NCBI RefSeq assembly: GCF_000516985.1
Contig: NW_006917100.1
Coordinates: forward strand, 2,283,490 to 2,347,489
Source: Pestalotiopsis fici W106-1
Lineage: Eukaryota > Ascomycota > Sordariomycetes > Amphisphaeriales > Sporocadaceae
Direction of reading: 5' to 3'
DNA: 64,000 nt
Shown here: positions 1-9,114 of the stretch, one piece after another
Numbering within the stretch: position 1 is the first letter of the stretch
How the letters are laid out: the number at the start of each line of letters is the position of its first letter
Position numbers and translations under genes: made by a program
The notes under the pieces: generated by a model
What the model saw: the letters and a program-made list of their open reading frames with translations, nothing else
Database searches by the model: none
Told to the model about the DNA's origin: nothing

Positions 1-50
1 TTTGTAGCATTGATCTCCTTCTCGGCACTTTCTTGGGTCGAACTCGCCAT
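1..50 (-). CDS. Possible 5' end of a gene cut by the window edge
   Basis: On the minus strand an ATG at position 50 opens a frame that runs without a stop to the left edge and encodes MASSTQESAEKEINAT. The context is a reasonable fungal start (C at -3, GCC directly before ATG), and the upstream 600 bp holds no other gene. With only 16 codons no family can be recognised; it could also be a chance frame. Low confidence. Confidence 0.35.
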   Translation of the reverse strand, partial: MASSTQESAEKEINAT

Positions 51-664
51 GGCTTTTGATTCAATGTAGCAGCATGCAACTAAAAGAACGCCGACTGATT
101 CAAATTATACAAGGAAATTTTATTCGACTCAGATTCCTCGATACAGTTGTCAATCATGAAGGAGAATTCGATTGCAAGTAGGCAGTTTGAAATGTTAGGG
201 TGATGACCTCTACAAAATGTATTTCTATTGCTCCAGCTGATTGATTACTCACCCACCTCGCTACCTATTGTCCGAAGAACTGATAACTTTATCCCGCAAC
301 CAGGGGCCCGGTTCTTTCCTTCTGCAAATACCTTTCTCCAACGAAGCCATTAGAAATTTCGGGCCAGACAAGACACTCGCCCCCCACGGGGAAGAACGGG
401 GAAAGGGATGCTAACAAAGTATGTATAATGATAACGCGGGGTAAAAGAAAAAGGTTCATCGGTGCTAGATGAGGTGTCTATACCTACCCAATGCGGATAG
501 GTGAGCCCAACGGCTCTCATAACAGTCGCCCCATGCCTTTGAGACCGAGGCCACTGGACTCACTCGCTTGAGCTTGGCAGACGCGTACTTTATTCTATTA
601 GGCTTTGGCTTTGTGAGTTTTGCAATGTGCGAATAGTTTCCCAATCTTATAGCTCTAGTTTGCC
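51..664. other. Intergenic, no gene seen
   Basis: About 600 bp between the putative edge gene and the 3' end of the CoA-transferase gene. It contains short frames only, with no domain or codon bias. A TACCTACCC element lies at 481-489. Confidence 0.6.
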
Positions 665-2026
665 TCAATTTGAATTATCTATGCCTAGTTCTTGCAGAAT
701 AGCCCGGTTGTGCTGGCCGATAGACGGCACTTGATCCATGCGGACCTGCGAAGGCCGAGCCGCACCCGGTGGAAGCAGGGCCGGTATTCGGCCGGCTGGC
801 GTCTCAATCTCGGTCCATCTCCCTCGAGCCTTGAGTTGTGGGTGCTCCCAGACCCCAGCCATGTCGTTGACCTTGGCATTGGCCACGCCGGCGGCGTCCA
901 GTCGCGCAATCACCTCATCCGCCGAGAGGCTGGCAAACTTGTCCAGCATAATTTTCTTGAGCGCGTCGCGGTTCTCGACCCGCTTGAGATTGCTTGCAAA
1001 TCGCACGTCGGTTGCAAGCGTCGGGTCGTCTAGGACCTCGGCACATAGTCGAGCCCATTCCCTTTCGTTCTGAACCCCCAGCATCACAGAACCCCTTCCA
1101 CCCGTGTCAAAGGGCCCGTATGGATAGATTGCCGCATGAGAAGCACCAACAGGCTTGGGACCCGGCTGGCCTTGATATGTGTAGTAAAGCGGAAAGGTCA
1201 TCCACTCGGCCATGCTCTCGAGCATGGATATGTCGATCCGGCAGCCTTTGCCCGTCTTGTTGCGCTTCATGAGCGCTCCCAGTATGTTGGTGTACGCATA
1301 CATGGCAGCGGAAATATCAGCAATGGAGATGCCGACCTTTGCCGGCTCCTGGTCCGTACCCGTGACGGATAGCATACCAGCCTCGCTCTGGACTAGAAGA
1401 TCGTACGCCTTCTTGTCACGGTACGGCCCGCTGTCGCCATAGCCTGACACGTCGCACACGATGAGCGAAGGGTGCTTTTCTCGTAGTTTTTCATAGGACA
1501 ATCCTAGACGGTCTGTCGCGCCCGGCGCCAGGTTCTGCACCAAAACGTCGGCCTTTGCGATCAATTTCCGGAGGGCCGACAGATCCTTTGGGTCCTTTAG
1601 ATTGAGCGCCAGGCTTTCCTTGGACCTGTTCGACCAGACAAAGTGCGAGGACATGCCATTGACTCTCGAGTCGTAATCTCGGGCAAAGTCCCCCACTACC
1701 GGTCGCTCAACCTTGATAACGCGGGCGCCGAGGTCTGCCAACTGCCGTGTGCAGAACGGGGCGGCTATGGCTTGCTCGAGACTGACTACGAGAATTCCTT
1801 TCAAAGGCAGTTCATCATCATCAGTCTGTTTCTGTTGAGAACTTGTGGCCAAGTGTCTTGCGAGCATGGTCAGTCTCGAGCAGCCATTGCTCAGAGCAGA
1901 CCAAGCTGGGTTCTGTGGGCGACCCATGAAGAAGCCGGGTCTGCGTGTGCGCTGCAATGATACAGCTTGGGTGCTGATCAGATACCTGCTAGCAAAGCTG
2001 GTGCTCCTCAGATGGCGAGCACCCAT
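665..2026 (-). CDS. CaiB/BaiF family (class III) CoA-transferase
   Basis: An intronless 453-aa protein of the formyl-CoA transferase/succinate-glutarate CoA-transferase type, which moves CoA between an acyl-CoA donor and a free carboxylic acid. The family core begins at about residue 76 (GILVVSLEQAIAAPFCTRQL) and includes LGARVIKVERP. The presumed catalytic aspartate is D209 in AYDLLVQSEAG. The first 33 residues are rich in Arg/Ser and lack acids, like a mitochondrial presequence. A second Met (M34, position 1927) would place RLTMLARHL at residues 18-26, a full match to the PTS2 peroxisomal consensus. M1 has the better start context (A at -3); M34 has T. It is divergent from the acyl-CoA dehydrogenase with 801 bp between them. 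The likely role is to activate an acid that feeds the neighbouring dehydrogenase and carboxylase; the substrate is unknown. Confidence 0.9.
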   Translation of the reverse strand: MGARHLRSTSFASRYLISTQAVSLQRTRRPGFFMGRPQNPAWSALSNGCSRLTMLARHLATSSQQKQTDDDELPLKGILVVSLEQAIAAPFCTRQLADLGARVIKVERPVVGDFARDYDSRVNGMSSHFVWSNRSKESLALNLKDPKDLSALRKLIAKADVLVQNLAPGATDRLGLSYEKLREKHPSLIVCDVSGYGDSGPYRDKKAYDLLVQSEAGMLSVTGTDQEPAKVGISIADISAAMYAYTNILGALMKRNKTGKGCRIDISMLESMAEWMTFPLYYTYQGQPGPKPVGASHAAIYPYGPFDTGGRGSVMLGVQNEREWARLCAEVLDDPTLATDVRFASNLKRVENRDALKKIMLDKFASLSADEVIARLDAAGVANAKVNDMAGVWEHPQLKARGRWTEIETPAGRIPALLPPGAARPSQVRMDQVPSIGQHNRAILQELGIDNSN

Positions 2027-2827
2027 AGTGATGGACCGTGAAAATAGTCAAGCACTAAATATCAGGACACAAACGGTGCCTGTATTATTTCGAATGCCAA
2101 GGCTCTTTTTCTCCGTCTTTCAATTTATACTTGGAATTCACAAACACGTTTCTCAATGTCTAGTCTTCCGTAATTTATCGAAAAGAGAAAAACATGACCG
2201 CCGGACCGGAACCCAGAAGCCGAGGCACTTCGCGTCTCTCCCCAGCTACGTACTACCTAATGGCTTATAGATCTGGGGGTTGCTGGGGGGCCCGCCACTG
2301 CTCAACGGGAGCTAAAAAGAGAGTACCTAGTATGTATCCACCCCCGGTTCTTTGAGTGTGGGGTAAATTCGTCCCACTGCGGAGAAATCAATTATGATCA
2401 GTTGTAGTAGTACTCGAATTCTATTCTCATCACTACGGGTATTCTTGGGATTCATAAAGAATAAAATACTCCGAATTCGGATGATTGATAGCAAAACTAA
2501 TGGCTTAAACAATACATAGCGCTGACAATAATCCCCGAATGCTGCCGACATTCTCGTAGAGAAAACCTTCAGTCAATTTGCGGTGTTGGTGACGTCTCGA
2601 TGTCCAACCCGGCCCTTATCCCCGCATAATTCCCCTAGCCGTTGCTCGGCGATGGATCCCGAGGTCTGTTGTATTAGTCGCCGAGAGAAGTCGATAGAGG
2701 CACAAAATGGTTGATCCCAGTTACTCGTAGGCCAACGGCATGCTGGTACTATTTTAATTTCCCGAGCTTCAATTGAAGTGTTTGCTTCTATTCCGTACGT
2801 CGAGCCCAACGTCATTCAAGAAGAGAA
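2027..2827. promoter_or_regulatory. Divergent promoter region of CoA-transferase and acyl-CoA dehydrogenase
   Basis: 801 bp between two divergently transcribed genes of the same putative pathway, so probably a shared control region. CCGAGG occurs at 2220-2225 and 2659-2664; its complement CCTCGG is the core bound by the fungal fatty-acid regulators FarA/FarB/CTF1. A perfect palindrome CCGAATTCGG lies near 2471. That the motifs act here is inference. No gene is seen inside. Confidence 0.45.
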
Positions 2828-4150
2828 ATGATCTCGGCACGCCCCATGGCACAATGGCTCTCGCCATGCAAATCCGCTATTACAGCTGCACTCAGGCCCA
2901 AGATAATCCACAGCCATGGCTTTTCTACAACCACGTCGCGGCGCATCATGGAGACCACCGGCTTCACTGAGAATCAGTTGACTGTCCGGGAGGCCGTGTC
3001 GGCCATTTGCTCGCAGTTTCCCAACACATATTGGCAGGAAAAAGACCAGCTGGAACAAGACCCCAAAGAGTTCCATGCGGCGCTGGCCAAGGATGGCTGG
3101 CTGGGCATTGCGCTGCCAGAGGAGCACGGCGGGTCTGGGCTGGGCATCTCCGAGGCCACCATGATGATGCAGACCATCACCGAGTCCGGGGCTGGCATGG
3201 CGGGTGCCCAGAGTATACATGCCAACGTGTACGCCACCCAGCCACTCGCCCGCTTTGGCAACCGTGAGCAGCTCGAAAACACCATTCCCAACATCATCTC
3301 GGGGAAATGGCGAACGTGCTTTGGCGTCACCGAGCCCAATACGGGTCTCGACACGTTGCGCCTCAAGACCACGGCCACCAAGCTCGGCGACGGTGGATAC
3401 AGCGTCACTGGCCAAAAGATTTGGATCACCTGCGCCCAGGTCGCCCGGAAGATGATGCTGCTGGCGCGGACCACGCCACTCGAAGAAGTCCAGAAGCCGA
3501 GCGAGGGCCTGTCGCTCTTTTGCATCGACCTCGACCGGGACGCCGCCGGGTTGGACATGCGCAAGATCAAAAAGATGGGCGGCCGCGCCGTGGACGCCAA
3601 CGAGGTCTTTTTCGACGGCTACCGCATCGGGCCCGAGACGCTCATTGGGGCCGAGAACCAGGGCTTCAAGATCATCCTGCACGGCATGAACGCCGAGCGC
3701 TGCCTGCTGGCCGGCGAGGCCCTGGGGCTGGGCTACGCCGCCCTGGCCAAGGCCGCCGCCTACGCCCGCGAGCGCGTCGTGTTCCAGCGTCCCATTGGCA
3801 TGAACCAGTCCATTGCGCACCCCCTGGCCGACGCCTACATGAAGCTCGAGGCGGCCAAGCTGGCCACGTACCACGCGGCGCGGCTCTACGACAGCAGCCG
3901 GTCCGACAAGACGATCCGGCAGGACGCCGTCGGGGTCGCGGCCAACAGCGCAAAGTACCTGGCGGCCGAGGCGGCGTTTACGGCGTGCGAGCGCGCCGTC
4001 ATGACGCACGGCGGTATGGGCTATGCCATGGAGTACGACGTGGAGAGGTATCTGCGCGAGTGTTTGGTGCCGCGTATTGCGCCCGTCAGTCGCGAGATGA
4101 TTATGAATTATATCAGTGAGAAGGTTTTACAGTTGCCCAGAAGTTATTGA
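2828..4150 (+). CDS. Acyl-CoA dehydrogenase, isovaleryl-type active site
   Basis: An intronless 440-aa FAD-dependent acyl-CoA dehydrogenase that introduces the 2,3-double bond into an acyl-CoA. The N-terminal helical domain (LPEEHGGSGLG), the middle beta-domain with the FAD/substrate motifs CFGVTEPNTGLD and GQKIWITCA, and the C-terminal helical domain (THGGMGYAMEYDVERYLRE) are all present. The C-terminal YEGT-E motif that supplies the catalytic Glu in medium-chain enzymes is absent (RIAPVSREMI instead). E290 in GMNAERCLLAG sits where isovaleryl-CoA and long-chain dehydrogenases keep theirs. The N-terminus (MISARPMAQWLSPCKSAITA, then SHGFSTTTSRR) looks like a mitochondrial presequence; I see no PTS1 or PTS2. 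The 3' half is very GC-rich at third positions. A beta-methyl-branched substrate would fit the carboxylase next door (inference). Confidence 0.92.
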   Translation: MISARPMAQWLSPCKSAITAALRPKIIHSHGFSTTTSRRIMETTGFTENQLTVREAVSAICSQFPNTYWQEKDQLEQDPKEFHAALAKDGWLGIALPEEHGGSGLGISEATMMMQTITESGAGMAGAQSIHANVYATQPLARFGNREQLENTIPNIISGKWRTCFGVTEPNTGLDTLRLKTTATKLGDGGYSVTGQKIWITCAQVARKMMLLARTTPLEEVQKPSEGLSLFCIDLDRDAAGLDMRKIKKMGGRAVDANEVFFDGYRIGPETLIGAENQGFKIILHGMNAERCLLAGEALGLGYAALAKAAAYARERVVFQRPIGMNQSIAHPLADAYMKLEAAKLATYHAARLYDSSRSDKTIRQDAVGVAANSAKYLAAEAAFTACERAVMTHGGMGYAMEYDVERYLRECLVPRIAPVSREMIMNYISEKVLQLPRSY

Positions 4151-4414
4151 ATAGAATGATAAATGATGAATCTTGTTGTTCCAGCATTGGCTCACCTCCA
4201 TAACTCCAATATACTTTCTCCCTTTCAACATCACCCACAAAGGATACAACCCATGTGCTGCGATAGAAAATTGACTTTGCATCACATTTGATTAGCCCGA
4301 GAATGACTACCTAGGTATATTCACAGATGAATCGTCATTCGGTCTTTGTCGGATAATTTCGAGTATGTGCTATTTATTGACAGTGATTATTTCTCTATAA
4401 TACAGAATACGACT

Positions 4415-6466
4415 TTACGAGAACCTTGGGCATATCTTCCCAGTGTCCCTTTCCCTGAGCCTAATGGGCAACAGCTCCTCGTACACATGGCTGACCCATT
4501 GACAAAGTAGCGGGCGAGTGTTGGCCGGGTCAATAATCTCCTCGATTCCAAAGGCGTTGGCGGTTCGAACCGGATTCATGAATCGCCTATATTCGCGCTC
4601 GAGGTCATTGTAGAGCGCTTGCTTCTGCCTATTTCCCTCTTCCTCGCCACCTTCCTGTACACCTTTTTGGTATGCCCGCTTGAGTTCTGCGCTGTGGCCG
4701 ACCTCTATCCCTCCGTCCAACGGCAAGGAGCCCCAGTCGCCACTCGGCCAGGCCACTCTCATCCGAGGATCGCGGCACTACAGAAGACCGGTCAGTTCTA
4801 GGTTGGAAAACATTGAAAACATGACTTTGGGGTAGACAATCCCAGACAGTCCGTACGTGATTACAGAGGAAATACTTACATCCATCATTGCTCCGCCCGC
4901 TACACCATATACCTTGCGCAAAATGACATTGAAAATAGGCATCGTTGTGCTATAGTAGGCAGTCACAAGAGAGACGCCATGTCTCATTGTCGCCGTCCTT
5001 TCCGCGACCGTTCCAATGGCATAACCCGGAATGTCGACAAACTGGACCACGGGGAGATTAAACACATCGCAGAACTTGAGATGCTTGGCCATCTTTTGTG
5101 AGCCTGCCGCGTCCAACGCGCCAGCATTCACCTCGCAATTGTTGGCAATGATGCCCACTGGCTGTCCTCCGAGTCGCGCCAAACCCACAATGGCCGTGGT
5201 GCCCCAAAGGGCTCCAATCTCGAAAAAGGACGACTTGTCCACAATCGTACTGATAATCTTGCGCGGGTCGTACATGCGCTCCTTCTTCCTGGGAATGATG
5301 CTTCTGAGCAACTCGTCCGTCCGGGAGCGCGGATCATCCGAGGTCAGACAGGGAGGAAGCGAGGCACCGTTGTTGGGCAGGTATGACAGCACCGTCCTGA
5401 GCTGTCTAAAGGCGTCCTTTTCATTGGCAGCATAATTGTCAATGGTTCCGTTGCGTACGTGCATGTCTGGGCCGCCCAAGTCCTGCAGGCTCAGACCCTC
5501 TTCAAAGGTCGCCCCGGCGACAACCTTGGGCCCTGCGTTGAAGAGGGAACCAATGTCTCCGGCCATGACGGAAAAGTGACACGATACCACGCGAGCCGCT
5601 CCGAGACCAATGGCCGGTCCCAGCACGGCTCCGAGATTCGGAATGCCCGCGTTCAGCTGTGCGACAACCACGTCAAATGAGTTGAGCGGAGGGACATAGG
5701 AGTAGCCGTTTGTGCGTATGCTGGTGACTGATCCTCCACCCGAAGAACCGTCGACAAGCTTTACAATGGGGATCCGCAGATGAAAACAGAGCTTTTCCAT
5801 GTATATCTACATCTCCAGACATTAGCACCGGTAAGTCTCATCCGCACACGTTCTTTTTTTTTTTTTTTTTTTTTCGGGCATGGCACATACAGTCTTTTCC
5901 CAAAGCGCACCGTCGGCATGGCCCGCCCGCAGTGAATAATCGTCGGCTGTGAAGCAGACCTTTCTCCCACCCACGAGAGCAAGACCCTGGACATTGTTGC
6001 TGGGCACAAAGGATTCTGGGTCCTCGGCATCCGGCCGTGTGCTGCTGGTATCCTTGGCATCCTCGGAAGCGTCACGCTTCTTGGTCCGCCACTCGACGGT
6101 GCCGCTCACGCTGCCAATCTCCCGTACGCTGCCCCGATCAAACATTTGCTCCACTCGTTCTCGCACCCAGAGTTTGCCTGCCTGTTTCTGGCGCGCATAG
6201 CCCGGCCGGGTGGGCTCCGGAGTGGCGGCCATGGTGCGCAGGGTGCTGATTTGCGAGAGGATGTCGCTGTAGTCTGCCGGTGGGCCATTTTCGGCAGACT
6301 TTCTCCGGCGACGCCTTGAGCTGTTGGCTTTTTGCGCCGACTCGACACTGTCTCCTCTGGTGGCAGTGGAAGACGACGAGGCCGAGAGGTGAGAAGATAT
6401 CTGGCCTACGCGGTCTTGGGCCTTGGTCGCAGGTGTGCTGCGGGTGTCTCTTTTATCATCTGCCAT
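4415..6466 (-). CDS. Acyl-CoA carboxylase, beta (carboxyltransferase) subunit
   Basis: Three exons, 6466-5891, 5806-4880 and 4777-4415, give 621 aa; the introns are 5807-5890 and 4778-4879 (donors GTATGT and GTAAGT). The protein transfers carboxylate from biotin to an acyl-CoA. The N-terminal crotonase-like half contains FTADDYSLRAGHADGALWEK and VDGSSGGGSVT; the C-terminal half contains NCEVNAGALDAAGSQKMA, VDIPGYAIGT and RVAWPSGDWGSLPLDGG, as in MCC/PCC/geranyl-CoA-type beta subunits. The second intron joins GGAMMD to CRDPRMRVAW, restoring the family motif. The first about 75 residues are a low-complexity extension carrying RVGQISSHL at residues 19-27, a complete PTS2 consensus, and a basic RRRRRK stretch; it does not look like a mitochondrial presequence. 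It is divergent from the alpha subunit with 629 bp between. Substrate specificity cannot be read from the sequence. Confidence 0.9.
5854..5874. repeat. Poly-T homopolymer in carboxylase beta intron 1
   Basis: A run of 21 T on the plus strand, so 21 A in the coding-strand intron just downstream of the donor. It is a length-variable tract and prone to sequencing error, but lies outside coding sequence. Confidence 0.9.
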
Positions 6467-7095
6467 GATCGTTTATACTCACAATACACTTCAAGGCATC
6501 CAGACTTTGAGATTTTTTTTTTGAGTATCAAGTGTTGTTACGTAGGAAGTGTGTACTTAGACAGGGAGATGTTTGAGGCAGGGTACATGTTTTAGTACGG
6601 GGACATTGGGGTAGTATGGTATAAGTCCCCTGCTCATCCCCGCGTCCAATTGAAAGTATTTATTAGTATTATTTATGCCTAGGCAAATCCTTGTCTACCT
6701 AGTTGATCCCTCTGATGATTCCGAAAGAGCAAACTTCAATCATCACAAATATTCCTGCTTAGGGATATATTATATATATTTGTAGCGACTGCGTGTATCT
6801 GTTTACTCTACTCATGATAATCCGTGGCAAGTGCGTACTAATTCCAACGAGAGAGAGCCAATGCGCATGGAATAGGTAAGGTACCTGGCATATACTCGAG
6901 AGCAGTATCCCCCGCAGTCTAGTGGAACCGACATACTTCAATACTGTGGATGCCGAGGTTCATTCGGTCTGTTGATAGCGCTTTGTTGAATTGTTCATGA
7001 GAGCCCCCAGATTATTCTTGACTGTATCAATTTTCTGGAACTGGCATATTCCAAGTCATGGTAATTTCTGTCCTTAAACAAGGCAGAAAGTGACA
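6467..7095. promoter_or_regulatory. Divergent promoter region of carboxylase beta and alpha
   Basis: 629 bp shared by the divergent beta and alpha genes, a layout that suits equal expression of two subunits of one enzyme. One CCGAGG (6953-6958), the FarA/CTF1-type core, also occurs in the other divergent promoter of the cluster. TCTACCTAG lies at about 6694. No gene is seen inside. Confidence 0.45.
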
Positions 7096-9114
7096 ATGTC
7101 CCAGAGTGCAGGCGGGCCGCCCGGCCGCCGCATCACCCGTCTGCTGATTGCCAACCGGGGCGAGATAGCAACGCGCATAGTGTCCGCCGCCCGCGAGCTC
7201 AGAATAGAGACGGTCACGATATATACCCCATCAGATCTGAACCACACATTCAACTCGACTCGGTCAGTACAACTGTCGTCGCCGGCCTCGTATCTGAACA
7301 TTGCAGAGCTCGTCCGGATCGCCAAGGAACAGCATGTCGACGCTGTACATCCCGGCTATGGCTTCCTCAGCGAAGACGCCGATTTCAGTCGGCGCATGTG
7401 GGAAGAGGCCGGCATCCACGTGGTCGGCCCCGGCTGGCGGATCCTGGAGAGGACGGGCGACAAGCTGGCCGCCAAGGCCTTGGCCAGAGAGGCGGGCGTG
7501 CCCGTGCTGGAGGCCACAGACCGGCCGGTCGAATTGGAGGGGGCGAGAGCCTTTATGCAGCGCTTGGGCTCCTCCGTGCCCGTGATGCTCAAGGCCGTCG
7601 ACGGGGGTGGCGGACGCGGCATTCGGATTGTGCGCCATGCCGACGACTTGCACCGGCTTGCCAGGCTCGCCATGGCCGAGTCGCCTTCAAAGCAGGTTTT
7701 TGTCGAGCGCGCCGCCGTTGATGGCTTCAGACACGTTGAGATTCAGATCATTGGCGATGGCACGGGGTCGGTGAGACATCTCTGGGAGCGCGAGTGCAGT
7801 ATTCAACGACGCTATCAGAAAATTGTCGAGATTGCCCCGAGCACAGTCACTGACAGAACTCTGGTCAGTCGCATCATTGAAGCAGCATTGAAGATGGCGG
7901 CAAGGATACGATATCTTTCTTTGGGAACATTTGAATTTCTGGCAAACCCCAAAACAGGAGAGTTCTTCTTTCTTGAGATTAATCCGAGACTTCAGGTTGA
8001 GCATACAATCACAGAAGCAATCACGGATGTGGATATTGTGCAGACCCAACTGCGTATCGCTCAGGGAGCTCGCCTGGATGATCCCGACGTTGGATTTCCC
8101 CTACCAGCCCCTACAGCGGGAGAGTCGCCACCCAGAAGACATGCGATCCAACTGCGGGTTACAGCTGAAAATGTCGACGCGGGCTGGTCGCTGAGTGTGG
8201 GCAAGATACCAAATTTTCATTTCCCCTCAGGAAATGGGATACGCGTCGATACATCTTTGATCGGTGGCCATCCTTCGGTGATCACAAGTGACTTTGATTC
8301 CTTGATTGCCAAAATCATCGTTTCCGCTGGAACTTGGGACGCTGTTTTACGAAAAGCTCGTCGGGCCCTGGAGGATGTCCGTATTTCGGGTATCAAGACC
8401 AACCTTGATGTGTTGCGCGGTGTCATTGCTAGTGCCGCTTTTCAAAGCGGTAATTGCGATACGGAATGGCTGGAGGCAAATATGCCGGAGCTCTTGCGCA
8501 CCGGCCGCCAGATCACAGCAACCGCAGACACTTCTGGGGTCTTTGACAGTATCAACTCGACTTTGGAAACCAGCGGGACAAGCCTTGGTGGCATGTCGTC
8601 TTCCACAGTCTTGTTTCGCAAAGGTGATGCTTGGAAAATTGAGTTGACACCAAAATCTGGCTCGTCTGGAGGCAATGATCAGTCTGCCACGCACCACTTG
8701 AAATTCGACCGGGTGCTAAGAAACGAGTTTCCATCTCTACTCGCCGCGGACATCTCCTATAGCTCGCCCTCGTACCCAGAGGCCCAAGCATTTGGTCTCA
8801 CCCTGACGAGCACGCAGGCTTCCTCTTCATCGACGCTCTCTGGCAGCAAGCACCGCAAGGGTGTCGCATCAGATCCACGTCACGTCGTAATACCCTTTCC
8901 CGGACGCCTCGTCGAGGTTCTCGTAGATGAAGGGGACGAGGTACGGCAAGGCGATGTGATTGCGGTGATCCAGCAGATGAAGATGGAGTTGGATATAAGA
9001 AGCCCGAGTCACGGACGGGTCACATGGCTCACGGAAGCAGAAGATGGAGAGGACGTTGCCGAGGGAACCTTGGTAGCTGAGCTGGAGCTGAGTAGCGGAC
9101 GAGCCAAGTTATAG
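7096..9114 (+). CDS. Acyl-CoA carboxylase, alpha (biotin carboxylase/BCCP) subunit
   Basis: An intronless 672-aa subunit that carboxylates its own biotin using ATP and bicarbonate. The biotin carboxylase domain starts at about residue 12 (ITRLLIANRGEIATRI). The ATP-grasp glycine loop is VDGGGGRGIRIV (about 168-179), followed by WERECSIQRRYQKIVE and FFLEINPRLQVEHTITE. A biotinyl domain closes the protein, with biotin lysine K629 in QQMKMELD. An in-frame GTG at 7090 precedes the ATG, but ATG 7096 is the natural start. There is no mitochondrial presequence: the catalytic domain begins almost at once. The protein ends AKL, a recognised PTS1 variant, which with the PTS2 on beta suggests a peroxisomal enzyme. 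It is shorter than mitochondrial MCC/PCC alpha (about 700-730 aa). Confidence 0.92.
   Translation: MSQSAGGPPGRRITRLLIANRGEIATRIVSAARELRIETVTIYTPSDLNHTFNSTRSVQLSSPASYLNIAELVRIAKEQHVDAVHPGYGFLSEDADFSRRMWEEAGIHVVGPGWRILERTGDKLAAKALAREAGVPVLEATDRPVELEGARAFMQRLGSSVPVMLKAVDGGGGRGIRIVRHADDLHRLARLAMAESPSKQVFVERAAVDGFRHVEIQIIGDGTGSVRHLWERECSIQRRYQKIVEIAPSTVTDRTLVSRIIEAALKMAARIRYLSLGTFEFLANPKTGEFFFLEINPRLQVEHTITEAITDVDIVQTQLRIAQGARLDDPDVGFPLPAPTAGESPPRRHAIQLRVTAENVDAGWSLSVGKIPNFHFPSGNGIRVDTSLIGGHPSVITSDFDSLIAKIIVSAGTWDAVLRKARRALEDVRISGIKTNLDVLRGVIASAAFQSGNCDTEWLEANMPELLRTGRQITATADTSGVFDSINSTLETSGTSLGGMSSSTVLFRKGDAWKIELTPKSGSSGGNDQSATHHLKFDRVLRNEFPSLLAADISYSSPSYPEAQAFGLTLTSTQASSSSTLSGSKHRKGVASDPRHVVIPFPGRLVEVLVDEGDEVRQGDVIAVIQQMKMELDIRSPSHGRVTWLTEAEDGEDVAEGTLVAELELSSGRAKL

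Noticed and set aside
2816..4009. 397-codon open frame antisense to the acyl-CoA dehydrogenase
   Set aside because: It mirrors the third-position GC of the real gene, has no domain, and is rich in Arg/Gly/Val as expected of a shadow frame.
3307..4119. 270-codon plus-strand frame inside the dehydrogenase
   Set aside because: A +1 shadow of the dehydrogenase, Arg/Pro-rich, without family signal.
7090..7095. GTG start two codons before the carboxylase alpha ATG
   Set aside because: Non-ATG start is not needed; ATG 7096 directly precedes the conserved domain.
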